DNA of 50,591 nt from Pokkaliibacter plantistimulans (lineage in GTDB: Bacteria; Pseudomonadota; Gammaproteobacteria; Pseudomonadales; Balneatricaceae). Below, in pieces: positions 25,371 to 34,379 of the stretch. Both the position numbers and the translations under genes were made by a program. Numbering within the stretch: position 1 is the first letter of the stretch; every line of letters starts with the position of its first letter. Under the pieces are notes generated by a model. It saw nothing but the letters and a program-made list of their open reading frames with translations, did no database searches and was not told the DNA's origin. Location: NCBI RefSeq assembly GCF_003194385.1, contig NZ_LAPT01000093.1, positions 1 through 50,591 on the forward strand, in the 5' to 3' direction.

Positions 25371-26528
25371 ATGAATTTCAATCTCACCGAAGAACAACAA
25401 GCATTCGTCGACATGGCCCGTCAGTTCGCCATGGAACAGCTGGCCCCCCATGCCGCCCGCTGGGATGCAGAACATCATTTCCCCGTAGACGTGATCAAAC
25501 AGGCTGGTGAACTCGGCTTCTGCGGCCTATACACCCCGGAAGAGCTGGGCGGCCTTGGCCTGTCGCGGCTGGACTCCAGCCTGATCTTTGAACAGCTGGC
25601 CATGGGCTGCACCTCTACCACCGCCTACCTCACCATTCACAATATGGTCACCTGGATGATTGCCCGCTTTGCGCGCCCTGAGCTGGCGGCAGAGCTGGTG
25701 CCGGTGATGGCTGCGGGGCAGAAGCTTGGCTCTTACTGCCTGACCGAACCCGGTGCCGGTTCCGATGCGGCGTCGCTGCGCACCAGCGCCAAACGCGACG
25801 GTGATGACTACGTGCTGAACGGCTCGAAAATGTTTATCTCCGGCGCGGGCTCGACGGATGTGCTGGTGGTGATGGCAAGAACCGGGGGCGAAGGCCCGAA
25901 AGGCATCTCCGCCTTTATGGTGCCAGCCGACAGTGCAGGCATCGTCTACGGCCGACTGGAAGAAAAGATGGGCTGGAACAGCCAGCCAACCCGGCTGGTG
26001 ACCTTCGAAAATGTCCGTATCCCGGCAGACAACCTGCTGGGTGCTGAGGGCGAAGGCTTCAAGTTCGCCATGATGGGGCTGGACGGTGGTCGCATCAATA
26101 TCGCCACCTGCTCCATCGGTACCGCTCAGCAGGCGGTGAACGAAGCACTGCAGTACGTCCATGAGCGCAAGCAGTTTGGAAAGGAAATTGCCACCTTTCA
26201 GGCCCTGCAGTTCAAACTGGCCGACATGGCGACCGAACTGATCGCCGCCCGCCAGATGGTGCGCATGGCCGCCTTCAAGCTTGATGAAAAGCACCCGGAC
26301 GCCACCACCTACTGTGCCATGGCCAAGCGCTTTGCCACCGATGTCGGCTTTGAAGTCTGCAATAACGCCCTGCAGCTGTTCGGCGGCTATGGCTATATCA
26401 AGGAATACCCCATGGAGCGCCATGTGCGCGACACCCGAGTGCATCAGATTCTCGAAGGCACCAACGAAATCATGCGGGTGATCATCGCCCGTCGCCTGCT
26501 GGCAGACGGGGCCGCTGAGCTGGGCTGA
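25371..26528 (+). CDS. Acyl-CoA dehydrogenase, probably isobutyryl-CoA dehydrogenase
   Basis: Oxidises isobutyryl-CoA to methacrylyl-CoA in valine breakdown (role from context). 385 residues. ACAD motifs: YCLTEPGAGSDAASLR, FISGAGSTDVLVVMART, and QLFGGYGYIKEYP. The catalytic glutamate is at the usual C-terminal position (Glu362 in LEGTNEIMRV), unlike LiuA. The N-terminus FNLTEEQQAFVDMARQFA is typical of the ACAD8-like group. AGAGAGGAAC lies before the ATG. The following crotonase and hydrolase complete the route to 3-hydroxyisobutyrate. Confidence 0.9.
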   Translation: MNFNLTEEQQAFVDMARQFAMEQLAPHAARWDAEHHFPVDVIKQAGELGFCGLYTPEELGGLGLSRLDSSLIFEQLAMGCTSTTAYLTIHNMVTWMIARFARPELAAELVPVMAAGQKLGSYCLTEPGAGSDAASLRTSAKRDGDDYVLNGSKMFISGAGSTDVLVVMARTGGEGPKGISAFMVPADSAGIVYGRLEEKMGWNSQPTRLVTFENVRIPADNLLGAEGEGFKFAMMGLDGGRINIATCSIGTAQQAVNEALQYVHERKQFGKEIATFQALQFKLADMATELIAARQMVRMAAFKLDEKHPDATTYCAMAKRFATDVGFEVCNNALQLFGGYGYIKEYPMERHVRDTRVHQILEGTNEIMRVIIARRLLADGAAELG

Positions 26529-26584
26529 GCCTCCCGGCTTATCCCCTCCATGAGTTGATCGACAACAATAAAAAGGAAGCCACG

Positions 26585-27382
26585 ATGACCGCTCCAACCT
26601 TACCCGTGACCGACAAACTGCTGGTGGAAATGCAGGGTCACACCGCACTGGTGATCATGACCAACCCGCCCGCCAATACCTGGACTGAAGAAGGCCTGCT
26701 GGCACTGCGCGACACGGTGCTGGCGCTGGCCGCTGACCCCGAGGTGTACGCGCTGGTGCTGGCCAGTGACAGCGACAAGTTCTTCTCCGCCGGGGCCGAC
26801 CTCAATCTGTTTGCGGACGGTAACAAGGAGCGCGCTTATCGTATGGCCCGCCTGTTTGGCGAAGCCTTCGAGACCCTGAGCGCCTTCCGCGGTGTCTCCA
26901 TCGCCGCTATCAACGGCTGGGCCATGGGTGGCGGGCTGGAAGTCGCACTGGCCTGCGATATCCGCATCGCCGAACAGAAAGCCGTAATGGCGCTGCCTGA
27001 GGCCAGTGTCGGCCTGTTGCCCTGTGCGGGGGGGACGCAAAACCTGACCCGTCTGGTTGGTGAAGGCTGGGCCAAGCGCATGATTCTGTGCGGCGAGCGC
27101 GTCAGTGCCGAGCAGGCTCAGCGCATTGGCTTGGTGGAAGAGGTCGTGGACAACGGCAACGCGCGGGAAACCGCACTGGCACTGGCTGCCAGGGTAGCAG
27201 CGCAGAGCCCCATCGCCGTCACGGCCTGCAAGAGGCTGATTCAGCACACACGGGTTGGCACCCACAATGCGGCCTTGCCGCTGGAGCGGGATTACTTCCT
27301 TGATCTGTTCAGCACGGAAGACCAGCAAGAAGGCGTCAATGCCTTTCTGGAAAAGCGCACACCACAATGGAAAAACCGCTAA
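26585..27382 (+). CDS. Enoyl-CoA hydratase (valine pathway crotonase)
   Basis: 265 residues. Crotonase marks: oxyanion segment FFSAGADLNLF, GWAMGGGLEVALACD with the first catalytic glutamate, and LPEASVGLLPCAGGTQNL with the second. Both are needed for hydration, so this should be an active hydratase, by context acting on methacrylyl-CoA to give 3-hydroxyisobutyryl-CoA. AAGGAAG sits 9 bases before the ATG at 26585, which decides that start over one 30 bases upstream. It is separated from its neighbours by 56 and 34 bp, consistent with one operon. Confidence 0.9.
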   Translation: MTAPTLPVTDKLLVEMQGHTALVIMTNPPANTWTEEGLLALRDTVLALAADPEVYALVLASDSDKFFSAGADLNLFADGNKERAYRMARLFGEAFETLSAFRGVSIAAINGWAMGGGLEVALACDIRIAEQKAVMALPEASVGLLPCAGGTQNLTRLVGEGWAKRMILCGERVSAEQAQRIGLVEEVVDNGNARETALALAARVAAQSPIAVTACKRLIQHTRVGTHNAALPLERDYFLDLFSTEDQQEGVNAFLEKRTPQWKNR

Positions 27383-27416
27383 CAACGTGTCGACCAGAAC
27401 AGCCAAGGAGCCGCCC

Positions 27417-28550
27417 ATGACGAGCACAGACACCCCGATCATCTTCGATGAACTCCCCACTCACAGCGGTCACCGCATTGGTGTCGCTACCCTGAATGCG
27501 GAAAAGTCGCTCAATGCCCTGAGTCTGGAAATGATCGAGCTGCTGGCAGAGCAGTTGCCCCGCTGGCAGGCCGACCCCGGCATCGTCGCGGTGTGGCTGC
27601 AGGGCAGTGGGGAAAAAGCCTTCTGCGCGGGGGGTAACATCGTCCGTCTCTATGAGTCCATCAAGGAAAGCGGCAGCCAGCGCAACCCCTATGCTGAACG
27701 CTTCTTCACGCTGGAATATCAGGTCGATCATCTGATCCACACCTTCAGCAAGCCGCTGATCTGCTGGGGGCACGGTATCGTGATGGGCGGTGGTCTGGGG
27801 CTGATGTCCGGAGCACGCTTTCGCGTCGTTACGGAAAAATCCCGCATTGCCATGCCCGAAGTTGCCATCGGTTTATACCCGGATGTGGGCGGCAGCTGGT
27901 TCCTCAACAAGATGCCCGGTCGCGTCGGCCTGTTCCTCGGTCTGAGTGGTGTATCCATCAATGCCGGTGATGCCCTGTTTGTCGGGCTGGCGGATCGCTT
28001 CCTGCCCAACGAGCTGCGCGCAACCACACTGGAAGACATGGCCAGTTTGCCATGGCAGGGCAGTGGCCATGCCGACGAAGGTCTGGTGGATGACTGGCTG
28101 CGCAGCAAGGAAGAAGCACACCGGGAAGCCATCCCCCTGTCGCCCGTGCGTCAGCATCTGGATCAGATCAATAAGCTGATGGATCGCGGTCACGCGGCGG
28201 CGGCCTACAGTGCGCTGGCCACGCTGGAAACCGACGACCCCTGGTTGCAGCAGGCGGTGAAAGGCGTGCGAAAAGGTAGCCCGGCATCCTCCGTGCTGAT
28301 CTGGGAGCAGCTGCACCGCGCAAGGCACTGGTCGCTGGCGCAGACCTTCCGCGAAGAGCTGGTGGTCTCGGTCAATTGCTGTAGTCATGGCGAGTTTGCC
28401 GAAGGTGTGCGTGCGCTGCTGATCGAGAAAGACGGCAACCCGACATGGCAGTTTGCATCGGTAGAAGCGGTGCCAGCAGAGTGGATCGACGCCCATTTTG
28501 TCAGCTCCTGGACGGCACAAACGCATCCACTGAAAGGACTGGGAGAGTAG
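27417..28550 (+). CDS. 3-hydroxyisobutyryl-CoA hydrolase
   Basis: Releases free 3-hydroxyisobutyrate from its CoA ester. 377 residues, the length of HIBCH-type proteins rather than simple crotonases. It shows EKAFCAGGNIVRLYES, HGIVMGGGLGLMSGARFRV and MPEVAIGLYPDVGGSWFL with the conserved Glu and Asp of the hydrolases. AAGGAG lies 6 bases before the ATG at 27417; the reading frame is open further upstream across the end of the preceding gene but without a start signal. A 458-bp repeat-filled gap follows. Confidence 0.93.
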   Translation: MTSTDTPIIFDELPTHSGHRIGVATLNAEKSLNALSLEMIELLAEQLPRWQADPGIVAVWLQGSGEKAFCAGGNIVRLYESIKESGSQRNPYAERFFTLEYQVDHLIHTFSKPLICWGHGIVMGGGLGLMSGARFRVVTEKSRIAMPEVAIGLYPDVGGSWFLNKMPGRVGLFLGLSGVSINAGDALFVGLADRFLPNELRATTLEDMASLPWQGSGHADEGLVDDWLRSKEEAHREAIPLSPVRQHLDQINKLMDRGHAAAAYSALATLETDDPWLQQAVKGVRKGSPASSVLIWEQLHRARHWSLAQTFREELVVSVNCCSHGEFAEGVRALLIEKDGNPTWQFASVEAVPAEWIDAHFVSSWTAQTHPLKGLGE

Positions 28551-28553
28551 TGA

Positions 28554-28930
28554 GGTTCCCCCTCTCCCTAAATCCCTCTCCCGCGAGGGGAGAGGGACTT
28601 TTGAGTACGGCGCAACCGTCGTGTTTTGACCGATAGCGCTGAGAGATAACGCAGAAGCGAAGCAAGAATACTGAACGAACTCACGGAGGGAGTGAGGGAG
28701 TAGAGCGGTTCCCCCTCTCCCTAAATCCCTCTCCCGCGAGGGGAGAGGGACTGGTGAGTACATCGCAGCCGGCGTGTTTTGACCGATAGCACTGAGAGAT
28801 AACGCAGAAGCGAAGCAAGAATGCCGAACTAACTCCCGGCGGGAGTGAGAGATACCTCAGAGGCGAAGCAAGAATACAGAACTAACTCCCCTCGCCCCTT
28901 GTGGGAGAGGGGCTGGGGGAGAGGGGGAAA
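28554..28930. repeat. REP/BIME-like intergenic repeats between hydrolase and mmsB
   Basis: Two direct copies with a 153-bp period (starting at 28554 and 28707) each contain TCCCTCTCCC-GCGA-GGGGAGAGGGA, a 10-bp hairpin, then GTGTTTTGACCGATAG and CAGAAGCGAAGCAAGAAT. A third, partial copy (28860-28930) carries the GC hairpin in the reverse orientation. The same hairpin family occurs at 44268-44610. Such repeats inside an operon may act on mRNA stability. No gene lies in 28551-29008. Confidence 0.85.
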
Positions 28931-29008
28931 ACCCCAACACCTATCCCCATAACCAGCTTTCACAACAACTGCTAACCCACAACAAAAACAACAAGTGAGG
29001 ACACCAAA

Positions 29009-29893
29009 ATGGCAACTATCGGATTTATCGGACTTGGCAATATGGGTGGCCCGATGGCCGTCAATCTGGTCAAGGCCGGGCATAACGTCACCGTGTTCGA
29101 CCTCTTCCCCGATGCCATGGCCAGGGTGGTTGACGCCGGAGCCAGAGCGGCAGCCAGCGCCAAAGAAGCCGTCACCGGCGCAGAGATCGTGATCTCCATG
29201 CTGCCCGCCGGTAAGCATGTGGAAAGCCTCTTCGTCAGCGGCGATGGCCTGTTTGATGTGATCAGCAAAGGTGCGCTGGTGATCGACTCCAGCACCATCG
29301 ACGCTGATACCGCCAAGAAGGTCGCAGCGGTGGCCGAATCCAAAGGGCTGCAGTTTATCGATGCGCCGGTGTCCGGCGGGGTAGCCGGCGCCGCCGCAGG
29401 CACACTGACCTTTATCGTTGGTGGCAGTGATGAAGCCTTCTCCCATGCGCTGCCCGTGCTGCAGGCCATGGGCAAGAACATCTTCCATGCCGGCTCAGTC
29501 GGTGCCGGGCAGGTCGCCAAGGTCTGCAATAACATGATGCTCGGTATCCTGATGGCCGGGACGGCAGAAGCGCTGAACCTTGGCATCAAGAATGGCCTCG
29601 ACCCCAAAGTGCTGTCTGACATCATGGTCAACAGCTCAGGCCGTAACTGGGCGCTGGAGCTGTATAACCCCGTCCCCGGTGTGATGGAAAACGCCCCCGC
29701 CAGTCGCGAATATCAGGGCGGCTTTATGGTGGACCTGATGGTCAAAGACCTTGGGCTGGCGCAGGAAGTCAGCCTCGGCAGCCAGTCAGCCACGCCCATG
29801 GGCGCACTGGCCCGTAACCTGTTCAACCTGCACGCCAAGCAGGGCAATGGCCGGTTGGACTTCTCCAGTATTTATCAGTTCTTCAAGCAGTAA
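29009..29893 (+). CDS. mmsB: 3-hydroxyisobutyrate dehydrogenase
   Basis: NAD-dependent oxidation of 3-hydroxyisobutyrate to methylmalonate semialdehyde, the substrate of MmsA. 294 residues. N-terminal Rossmann signature GFIGLGNMGGPMAVNL, substrate-binding DAPVSGGVAGAAAGTL (119-132) and the catalytic lysine Lys171 in GQVAKVCNNMMLG. GAGGA precedes the ATG. In Pseudomonas mmsA and mmsB are adjacent; here four intervening features (dehydrogenase, crotonase, hydrolase, repeats) separate them. Confidence 0.95.
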   Translation: MATIGFIGLGNMGGPMAVNLVKAGHNVTVFDLFPDAMARVVDAGARAAASAKEAVTGAEIVISMLPAGKHVESLFVSGDGLFDVISKGALVIDSSTIDADTAKKVAAVAESKGLQFIDAPVSGGVAGAAAGTLTFIVGGSDEAFSHALPVLQAMGKNIFHAGSVGAGQVAKVCNNMMLGILMAGTAEALNLGIKNGLDPKVLSDIMVNSSGRNWALELYNPVPGVMENAPASREYQGGFMVDLMVKDLGLAQEVSLGSQSATPMGALARNLFNLHAKQGNGRLDFSSIYQFFKQ

Positions 29894-29917
29894 GCCGCTC
29901 AAGCCAGACAGTACCAG

Positions 29918-29955
29918 CGCTCCGCCGTCTGTATGCCATAGCCGACGACGGAGCG
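29918..29955. other. Intercistronic hairpin mmsB-prpE
   Basis: CGCTCCGCCGTC pairs with GACGACGGAGCG (one G-T type mismatch) around a 14-nt loop, with no T-run. It lies between two genes that otherwise look co-transcribed. Confidence 0.55.
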
Positions 29956-29993
29956 ACCTCACGCGACAACAATAAGAAGTGAAGGGACTACGC

Positions 29994-31886
29994 ATGCGCT
30001 ACGAAGATTTCTACCAGCAATCCATCAGCCAGCCAGAACAGTTCTGGAAGCAGCAGGCCGAAGCCGTCGCCTGGTACAAGGCGCCACAACAGATACTCAC
30101 CCCCATGCCCGATGGCACCCATCGCTGGTATCAGGATGGAGAGCTGAACTCCTGCTATCTCGCCGTTGATCGTAATATCGAAGAGGGCCGCGGCGAGCAG
30201 GTGGCACTCTATTACGACTCGCCGGTGACCGAGACCAAAACCGCCATCACCTTCAACCAGCTGAAACAGCAGGTCTGCCAGCTGGCCTCGGCCATGCGCG
30301 AACAGGGAGTGGAAAAGGGCGACCGGGTGGTGATCTATATGCCGATGGTGCCCGAAGCCGCTGTCGCCATGCTGGCCTGTGCCCGCCTTGGCGCGGTGCA
30401 TTCGGTGGTATTTGGTGGCTTTGCCCCGAATGAGCTGGCCATCCGCATCAACGATGCCACGCCCAAACTGGTGATTACCGCCTCCTGCGGCATCGAGTTT
30501 ACCCGCGTGATCGAATACAAGCCGCTGGTGGATGAAGCGCTGAAGCTGGCGACCCATAAGCCGGAAAAAGTCATCGTCTTGCAGCGGCCCATGGCCACCG
30601 CAGCGATGCAGGCCGGGCGCGATCTGGACTGGCACCAGTGCCAGCAGGGTCAGCCTGCTGACATCGAGCCGGTGCGCCTCGCAGCTACTGATCCGCTGTA
30701 TATCCTCTATACCTCCGGCACTACCGGCATGCCGAAAGGCATCGTGCGTGATAACGGCGGCCACGCGGTGGGCGTCACCTTTGGTTTGCGTTATGTCTAC
30801 GATATGCAGCCCGGCGAAACCTGGTGGGCGGTGTCGGATATCGGCTGGGCGGTCGGGCATTCCTATATCGTCTATGGTCCGCTGATGGGCGGCTGTTCCG
30901 TGGTGTTCTTTGAAGGCAAGCCGGTGCGCACGCCGGATGCAGGCACCTTCTGGCGGGTGATTGAAGAGTACCGGGTCAAGGCCATGTTTGCCGCACCCAC
31001 GGCCTTCCGCGCGATCCGCAAGGAAGACCCGGAAGGCGAGCTGATGCAGCGCTATGACCTTAGCAGCCTCAAGTCCCTGTTTGTGGCGGGGGAAAAGCTC
31101 GATTCGGCGACCTATCACTGGCTGGCAGATCGTCTGCATGTGCCCGTGGTGGACCACTGGTGGCAGACAGAAACCGGCTGGCCGATGACGGCGCCGCTGA
31201 TGGGCCTCGACCCCAAACCCACGCGGCTGGGCTCCACCTGTGTACCCGTTCCCGGCTATCAGGTGATGGTGCTGGACGAACAGGGCGAGCCGGTCGAGGC
31301 CGGTGACAACGGCTATATCGTCGCCCGCTTGCCGATGCCGCCGGGCGTGACCCAGAGCGTCTGGAATAATCCCCAACGCTATATCGACTCCTATCTGACC
31401 CGCTTCCCCGGCTACTACCACACCGGCGATGGCGGCTATATCGATGAGGACGGCTACGTCTTTATCACTGGCCGCACGGACGACGTGATCAACGTCTCCG
31501 GCCATCGCCTCTCTACCGGCGAGATGGAGGAATGCGTTTCAGCCCATCCTGCCGTCGCCGAATGCGCCGTGATTGCTGTAGCTGATGAGCTGAAAGGGCA
31601 GGTGCCGGTGGGGCTGGTGGTGCTCAAGGCCGATGCCACGCTGGATGCCGCTACCATGCAGGCGGAACTGGTGGCCAAGGTGCGCAGGGATATTGGCGCG
31701 CTGGCCTGCTTCCAGCGTGCGGTGGTAGTGCAGCGCCTGCCTAAAACCCGCTCCGGCAAGATACTGCGCGCCATTCTGCGCAAGATCGCCGACAACCAAC
31801 CCTATACCCCACCTTCTACCATCGACGATATGAGCATCCTGCCGGAAATTACCGACGTGATGCGTCAGGCGGGGGTGGGTAACTGA
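29994..31886 (+). CDS. prpE: Propionyl-CoA synthetase (acyl-CoA ligase)
   Basis: ATP-dependent ligase activating propionate (or acetate). 630 residues, the length of PrpE/Acs proteins. Motifs: P-loop YTSGTTGMPKG, GWAVGHSYIVYGPL, WWQTETGWP, HTGDGGYIDEDGYVFITGR, GHRLSTGEMEE, and the C-terminal catalytic lysine in TRSGKILRAIL. GAAGGGA is before the ATG at 29994; a frame start 15 bases upstream is less likely. Its place after mmsB suggests re-activation of propionate formed from valine. Acetyl-CoA synthetase activity cannot be excluded, but the context and W-rich pocket favour propionate. Confidence 0.88.
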   Translation: MRYEDFYQQSISQPEQFWKQQAEAVAWYKAPQQILTPMPDGTHRWYQDGELNSCYLAVDRNIEEGRGEQVALYYDSPVTETKTAITFNQLKQQVCQLASAMREQGVEKGDRVVIYMPMVPEAAVAMLACARLGAVHSVVFGGFAPNELAIRINDATPKLVITASCGIEFTRVIEYKPLVDEALKLATHKPEKVIVLQRPMATAAMQAGRDLDWHQCQQGQPADIEPVRLAATDPLYILYTSGTTGMPKGIVRDNGGHAVGVTFGLRYVYDMQPGETWWAVSDIGWAVGHSYIVYGPLMGGCSVVFFEGKPVRTPDAGTFWRVIEEYRVKAMFAAPTAFRAIRKEDPEGELMQRYDLSSLKSLFVAGEKLDSATYHWLADRLHVPVVDHWWQTETGWPMTAPLMGLDPKPTRLGSTCVPVPGYQVMVLDEQGEPVEAGDNGYIVARLPMPPGVTQSVWNNPQRYIDSYLTRFPGYYHTGDGGYIDEDGYVFITGRTDDVINVSGHRLSTGEMEECVSAHPAVAECAVIAVADELKGQVPVGLVVLKADATLDAATMQAELVAKVRRDIGALACFQRAVVVQRLPKTRSGKILRAILRKIADNQPYTPPSTIDDMSILPEITDVMRQAGVGN

Positions 31887-31891
31887 CGCGT

Positions 31892-31926
31892 GCCTGCGCC
31901 ATGCTGAACGGAAGCATGGCGCAGGC
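31892..31926. other. Perfect 14-bp intercistronic hairpin prpE-SDR
   Basis: GCCTGCGCCATGCT and AGCATGGCGCAGGC around the loop GAACGGA, starting 5 bp after the prpE stop codon. No T-run. It could pause transcription or protect the prpE 3' end. Confidence 0.65.
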
Positions 31927-31962
31927 CACCGATAACCCGATATGCAACAAGAGCAATAAACG

Positions 31963-32727
31963 ATGGAAATCACCAATAAAGTCTGCGTCATCACCGGCGG
32001 TGCTCAGGGGCTGGGCCGTGCCATGGCGATCAGTCTGGCGAAAAAGGGCGCGAAGCTGGCGCTGATCGACGTCAACCCTGAGCGCCTGCAGGAGAGCGTG
32101 GGCCTGTGCGCCGAAGCCGGTTCACCTGAGGCCTGCGCCTATGTCTGCAATATCACCGATGAAGCCGAAGTCGAAGCCACCTTCGCCCGCATTCGCCAGC
32201 AGCAGGGCGGCGTGCATGTGCTGATCAACAATGCAGGCATCATGCGTGACGGCATGCTGGTGAAAGTGAAGGAAGGCCAGTTGCAGGCCAAGATGTCGCT
32301 GGAGCAGTTCGCCAGCGTGATCAGTGTCAACGTGATCGGCACCTTCCTCTGTGGTCGTGAAGCAGCGGCGATCATGGCTGAGCAGGGCGAGGGTGGGGTG
32401 ATCATCAACATGTCGTCGGTTTCCCGTGGCGGCAATATGGGCCAGAGCAACTACTCCGCCTCCAAAGCCGCCGTGGCCACCATGGTGGTGACCTGGGCCA
32501 AGGAACTGTCGCGCCACCATATCCGCGTTGGCGGCATCGCCCCCGGTGTTATCGCCACCGATATGACCGCACAGATGAAGCCCGAAGCCATCGACCGCCT
32601 GAAGCAGGCCACGCCGCTGGGCCGGTTAGGCGAACAGGAGGAAATCGCCAACACCGCGCTGTATATCATTGAGAATGATTACTTTACCGGCCGAATTATG
32701 GAGATTGATGGTGGGGTAAGGGTATAA
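31963..32727 (+). CDS. SDR-family oxidoreductase of the valine cluster
   Basis: 254 residues. Classical SDR: cofactor loop TGGAQGLGRAMA, LINNAGIMRDG, catalytic Ser in NMSSVSRGG and YSASK with Tyr and Lys, C-terminal TGRIMEIDGGVRV. It is FabG-like. As last gene of the cluster it might oxidise a hydroxyacyl-CoA of branched-chain breakdown, but the sequence alone does not say which. A good terminator follows at 32751, and then the base composition drops sharply. Confidence 0.85.
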   Translation: MEITNKVCVITGGAQGLGRAMAISLAKKGAKLALIDVNPERLQESVGLCAEAGSPEACAYVCNITDEAEVEATFARIRQQQGGVHVLINNAGIMRDGMLVKVKEGQLQAKMSLEQFASVISVNVIGTFLCGREAAAIMAEQGEGGVIINMSSVSRGGNMGQSNYSASKAAVATMVVTWAKELSRHHIRVGGIAPGVIATDMTAQMKPEAIDRLKQATPLGRLGEQEEIANTALYIIENDYFTGRIMEIDGGVRV

Positions 32728-32750
32728 AAGCGTATTAGTTTCAATCGGTT

Positions 32751-32781
32751 GGGAGCTAAATGGTTAGCTCCTGACGCTTTT
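32751..32781 (+). terminator. Terminator of the valine operon
   Basis: GGAGCTAA-ATGG-TTAGCTCC stem followed by TGACGCTTTTCT, 24 bp after the SDR stop. It closes the operon. Confidence 0.75.
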
Positions 32782-33262
32782 CTAATATAGGCAGCACTTA
32801 GCTAGCTGGCGTTACTTTATCTCTCTTTAAACTGTCATATATCTGATAGCAGCACGGTTCTGTGGCAGTTTCTTTCCTTGTGCCCCCGTTCTCAATCTAA
32901 ATTCGAATTTGACGTTTTAGATATATGGTTGTATTTACCTAGGACGTTATAGATTTCTTTACAGTATAGATGGAGATCAATGGTTCGAATGCTGTATTGA
33001 AGTAGCATCATGTGGTTTAAGACAAGCCTGATGAAGGAAGACTTCAGCATGTTGAAGACCGTATCCTTGAAAAATGTGGAAAAGGTATTCTTTTGAATAG
33101 TTTGTTGTCGATAAAAATACCTTTTTAGTGACTTGCCTTAGTGTTGGCTAATTTATTTTTCTCTTAAAATCAAAATCTTACGTGACTGCTTTTTTAGATA
33201 AGGTTTACTAAAAGGTATACCTTTTAATAATTGTTATGAGGTCGGAGACCTCATTAACGCAC
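32782..33262. other. AT-rich intergenic stretch before the cassette array
   Basis: No gene of reasonable length was found. It holds three related motifs: AAAAGGTATTC (33079-33089), AATACCTTTTTAGT (33116-33129) and the 18-bp palindrome listed separately. Composition already matches the cassettes rather than the valine operon. No integrase remnant or certain attI site could be recognised. Confidence 0.5.
33209..33226. promoter_or_regulatory. Perfect 18-bp palindrome upstream of first cassette gene
   Basis: TAAAAGGTATACCTTTTA, 61 bp before the HNH gene start. Two half-like copies of AAAAGGTAT lie within 150 bp upstream. The arrangement suggests an operator array for an unknown repressor. A second inverted repeat (ATGAGGTC-GGA-GACCTCAT, 33236-33254) follows directly. 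Confidence 0.5.
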
Positions 33263-33287
33263 TGTTATATTTTCTCTGGAGGTCCCG

Positions 33288-34262
33288 ATGATTTTTGAGC
33301 ACTATAAGCATGAAAGAAATCTAATTTTAGATAAGAGGATCTATCTCGGAAGTAAAGGAAAGTGTAGGTATTGTGGAAAAAGCAATCAAGAGGTCAAATT
33401 TAAAAAAATAGCTCATGCCATACCTGAACTATTGGGGAATAAATATCTTTTTTCAAATGACGAGTGTGATGATTGCAACTCATATTTTGATAAGCACTTA
33501 GAGAACAACTTGGCTAATTTTTTAGGTATTTCACGAACTACTAGTCAGATTCTTGGGAAAAAAGGTGTTCCCAAGGCAAAGTCTCGCAGTGGAGATCGAA
33601 TAGAGGCTATAAACGGCGATATTGTCATAATTCAAACTGAAAAATCGGATGCATATAAGTTATTAGATGAGCAAACTTTAAGGATAAGTTCATCACCAAC
33701 ACCATATATCCCGATTAATGTTTACAAATGTTTTGTTAAAATAGCATTGTCAGCTGTACCTGAATATGCACTTAAAAACTTCAGCGAATGTTTTCGGTGG
33801 GTTAGGTACAATCATAAACCAGCTAAGTTCAATCCCAAAATATTGAAAATGCACATGACAATGGTTCCTGGCAAGAACCCATTTCGACATATATGGTTGC
33901 AGATATTTAAACGTGTAGGGGATAAAGAAAAGTACCCTTACATGACTTGTGTAATTGCTTTTTCGAATTACATGTTTCAGTTTGTGATTCCTTTTAACAA
34001 ACATGACAAATATTTAAACCCAGATAAAATACAACTTCCTATTTTTCCTATGATTGATGGGCTAAATTTACCAGGTCAAGCTCCAAATGCTAAACCACAT
34101 ACACGCAGCATTGATCTTTCAGGAACAAGCAGTATTTCAATACCAAACAATGCTTATATGCATATTGAGCACCCTATGGATGAAATTAATCTAGAACTAG
34201 ATCAAGTTCCTGAAGAGATAAAAGATAGAATAAAAGAACTAGGGTTTGAGTTTAAAATATAA
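33288..34262 (+). CDS. HNH-type endonuclease, cassette 1
   Basis: 324 residues. The N-terminal 75 residues hold a zinc-bound HNH-like site: CRYCGK (Cys26, Cys29), AHAIPELLGN (His43), DECDDCN (Cys60, Cys63, Asn64) and DKH (His70). The rest (about 80-324) is a domain I do not recognise, perhaps DNA or target sensing. GGAGGT lies 8 bases before the ATG, unusually good for a cassette gene, and a possible operator lies upstream at 33209. AT-rich codon use marks transfer. A role in phage defence is plausible for a lone cassette-borne HNH protein, but it is inference. Confidence 0.82.
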   Translation: MIFEHYKHERNLILDKRIYLGSKGKCRYCGKSNQEVKFKKIAHAIPELLGNKYLFSNDECDDCNSYFDKHLENNLANFLGISRTTSQILGKKGVPKAKSRSGDRIEAINGDIVIIQTEKSDAYKLLDEQTLRISSSPTPYIPINVYKCFVKIALSAVPEYALKNFSECFRWVRYNHKPAKFNPKILKMHMTMVPGKNPFRHIWLQIFKRVGDKEKYPYMTCVIAFSNYMFQFVIPFNKHDKYLNPDKIQLPIFPMIDGLNLPGQAPNAKPHTRSIDLSGTSSISIPNNAYMHIEHPMDEINLELDQVPEEIKDRIKELGFEFKI

Positions 34263-34348
34263 CAAGTCATTTAAATGGAAAAATAACAGTTGGCCATCGC
34301 TTCGCGATTATAGCCAACCGTTATTTTCCGCTTAATGAGGCGTTAGGC
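34258..34348 (+). other. attC site 1
   Basis: Left end TATAACAAG overlaps the HNH stop codon; right end GCGTTAGGC. Between them lie long complementary arms AAAAATAAC.GTTGGC / GCCAAC.GTTATTTT around a loop with TCGCTTCGCGA. 91 bp. Confidence 0.85.
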
Positions 34349-34379
34349 TCCACGATAAACAACGGAAAGCAATAATAAA

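Noticed and set aside
25527-26648. Minus-strand open frame of 373 codons opposite the acyl-CoA dehydrogenase
   Set aside because: Antisense shadow of an enzyme with all catalytic motifs.
29988-31505. Minus-strand open frame of 505 codons opposite prpE
   Set aside because: Antisense shadow of a full-length acyl-CoA ligase; repetitive His/Gly/Asp composition and no ribosome site.
32782-33262. attI site and integrase remnant at the left end of the array
   Set aside because: No frame resembles a tyrosine recombinase and only a short GTTATAT core could be pointed to.
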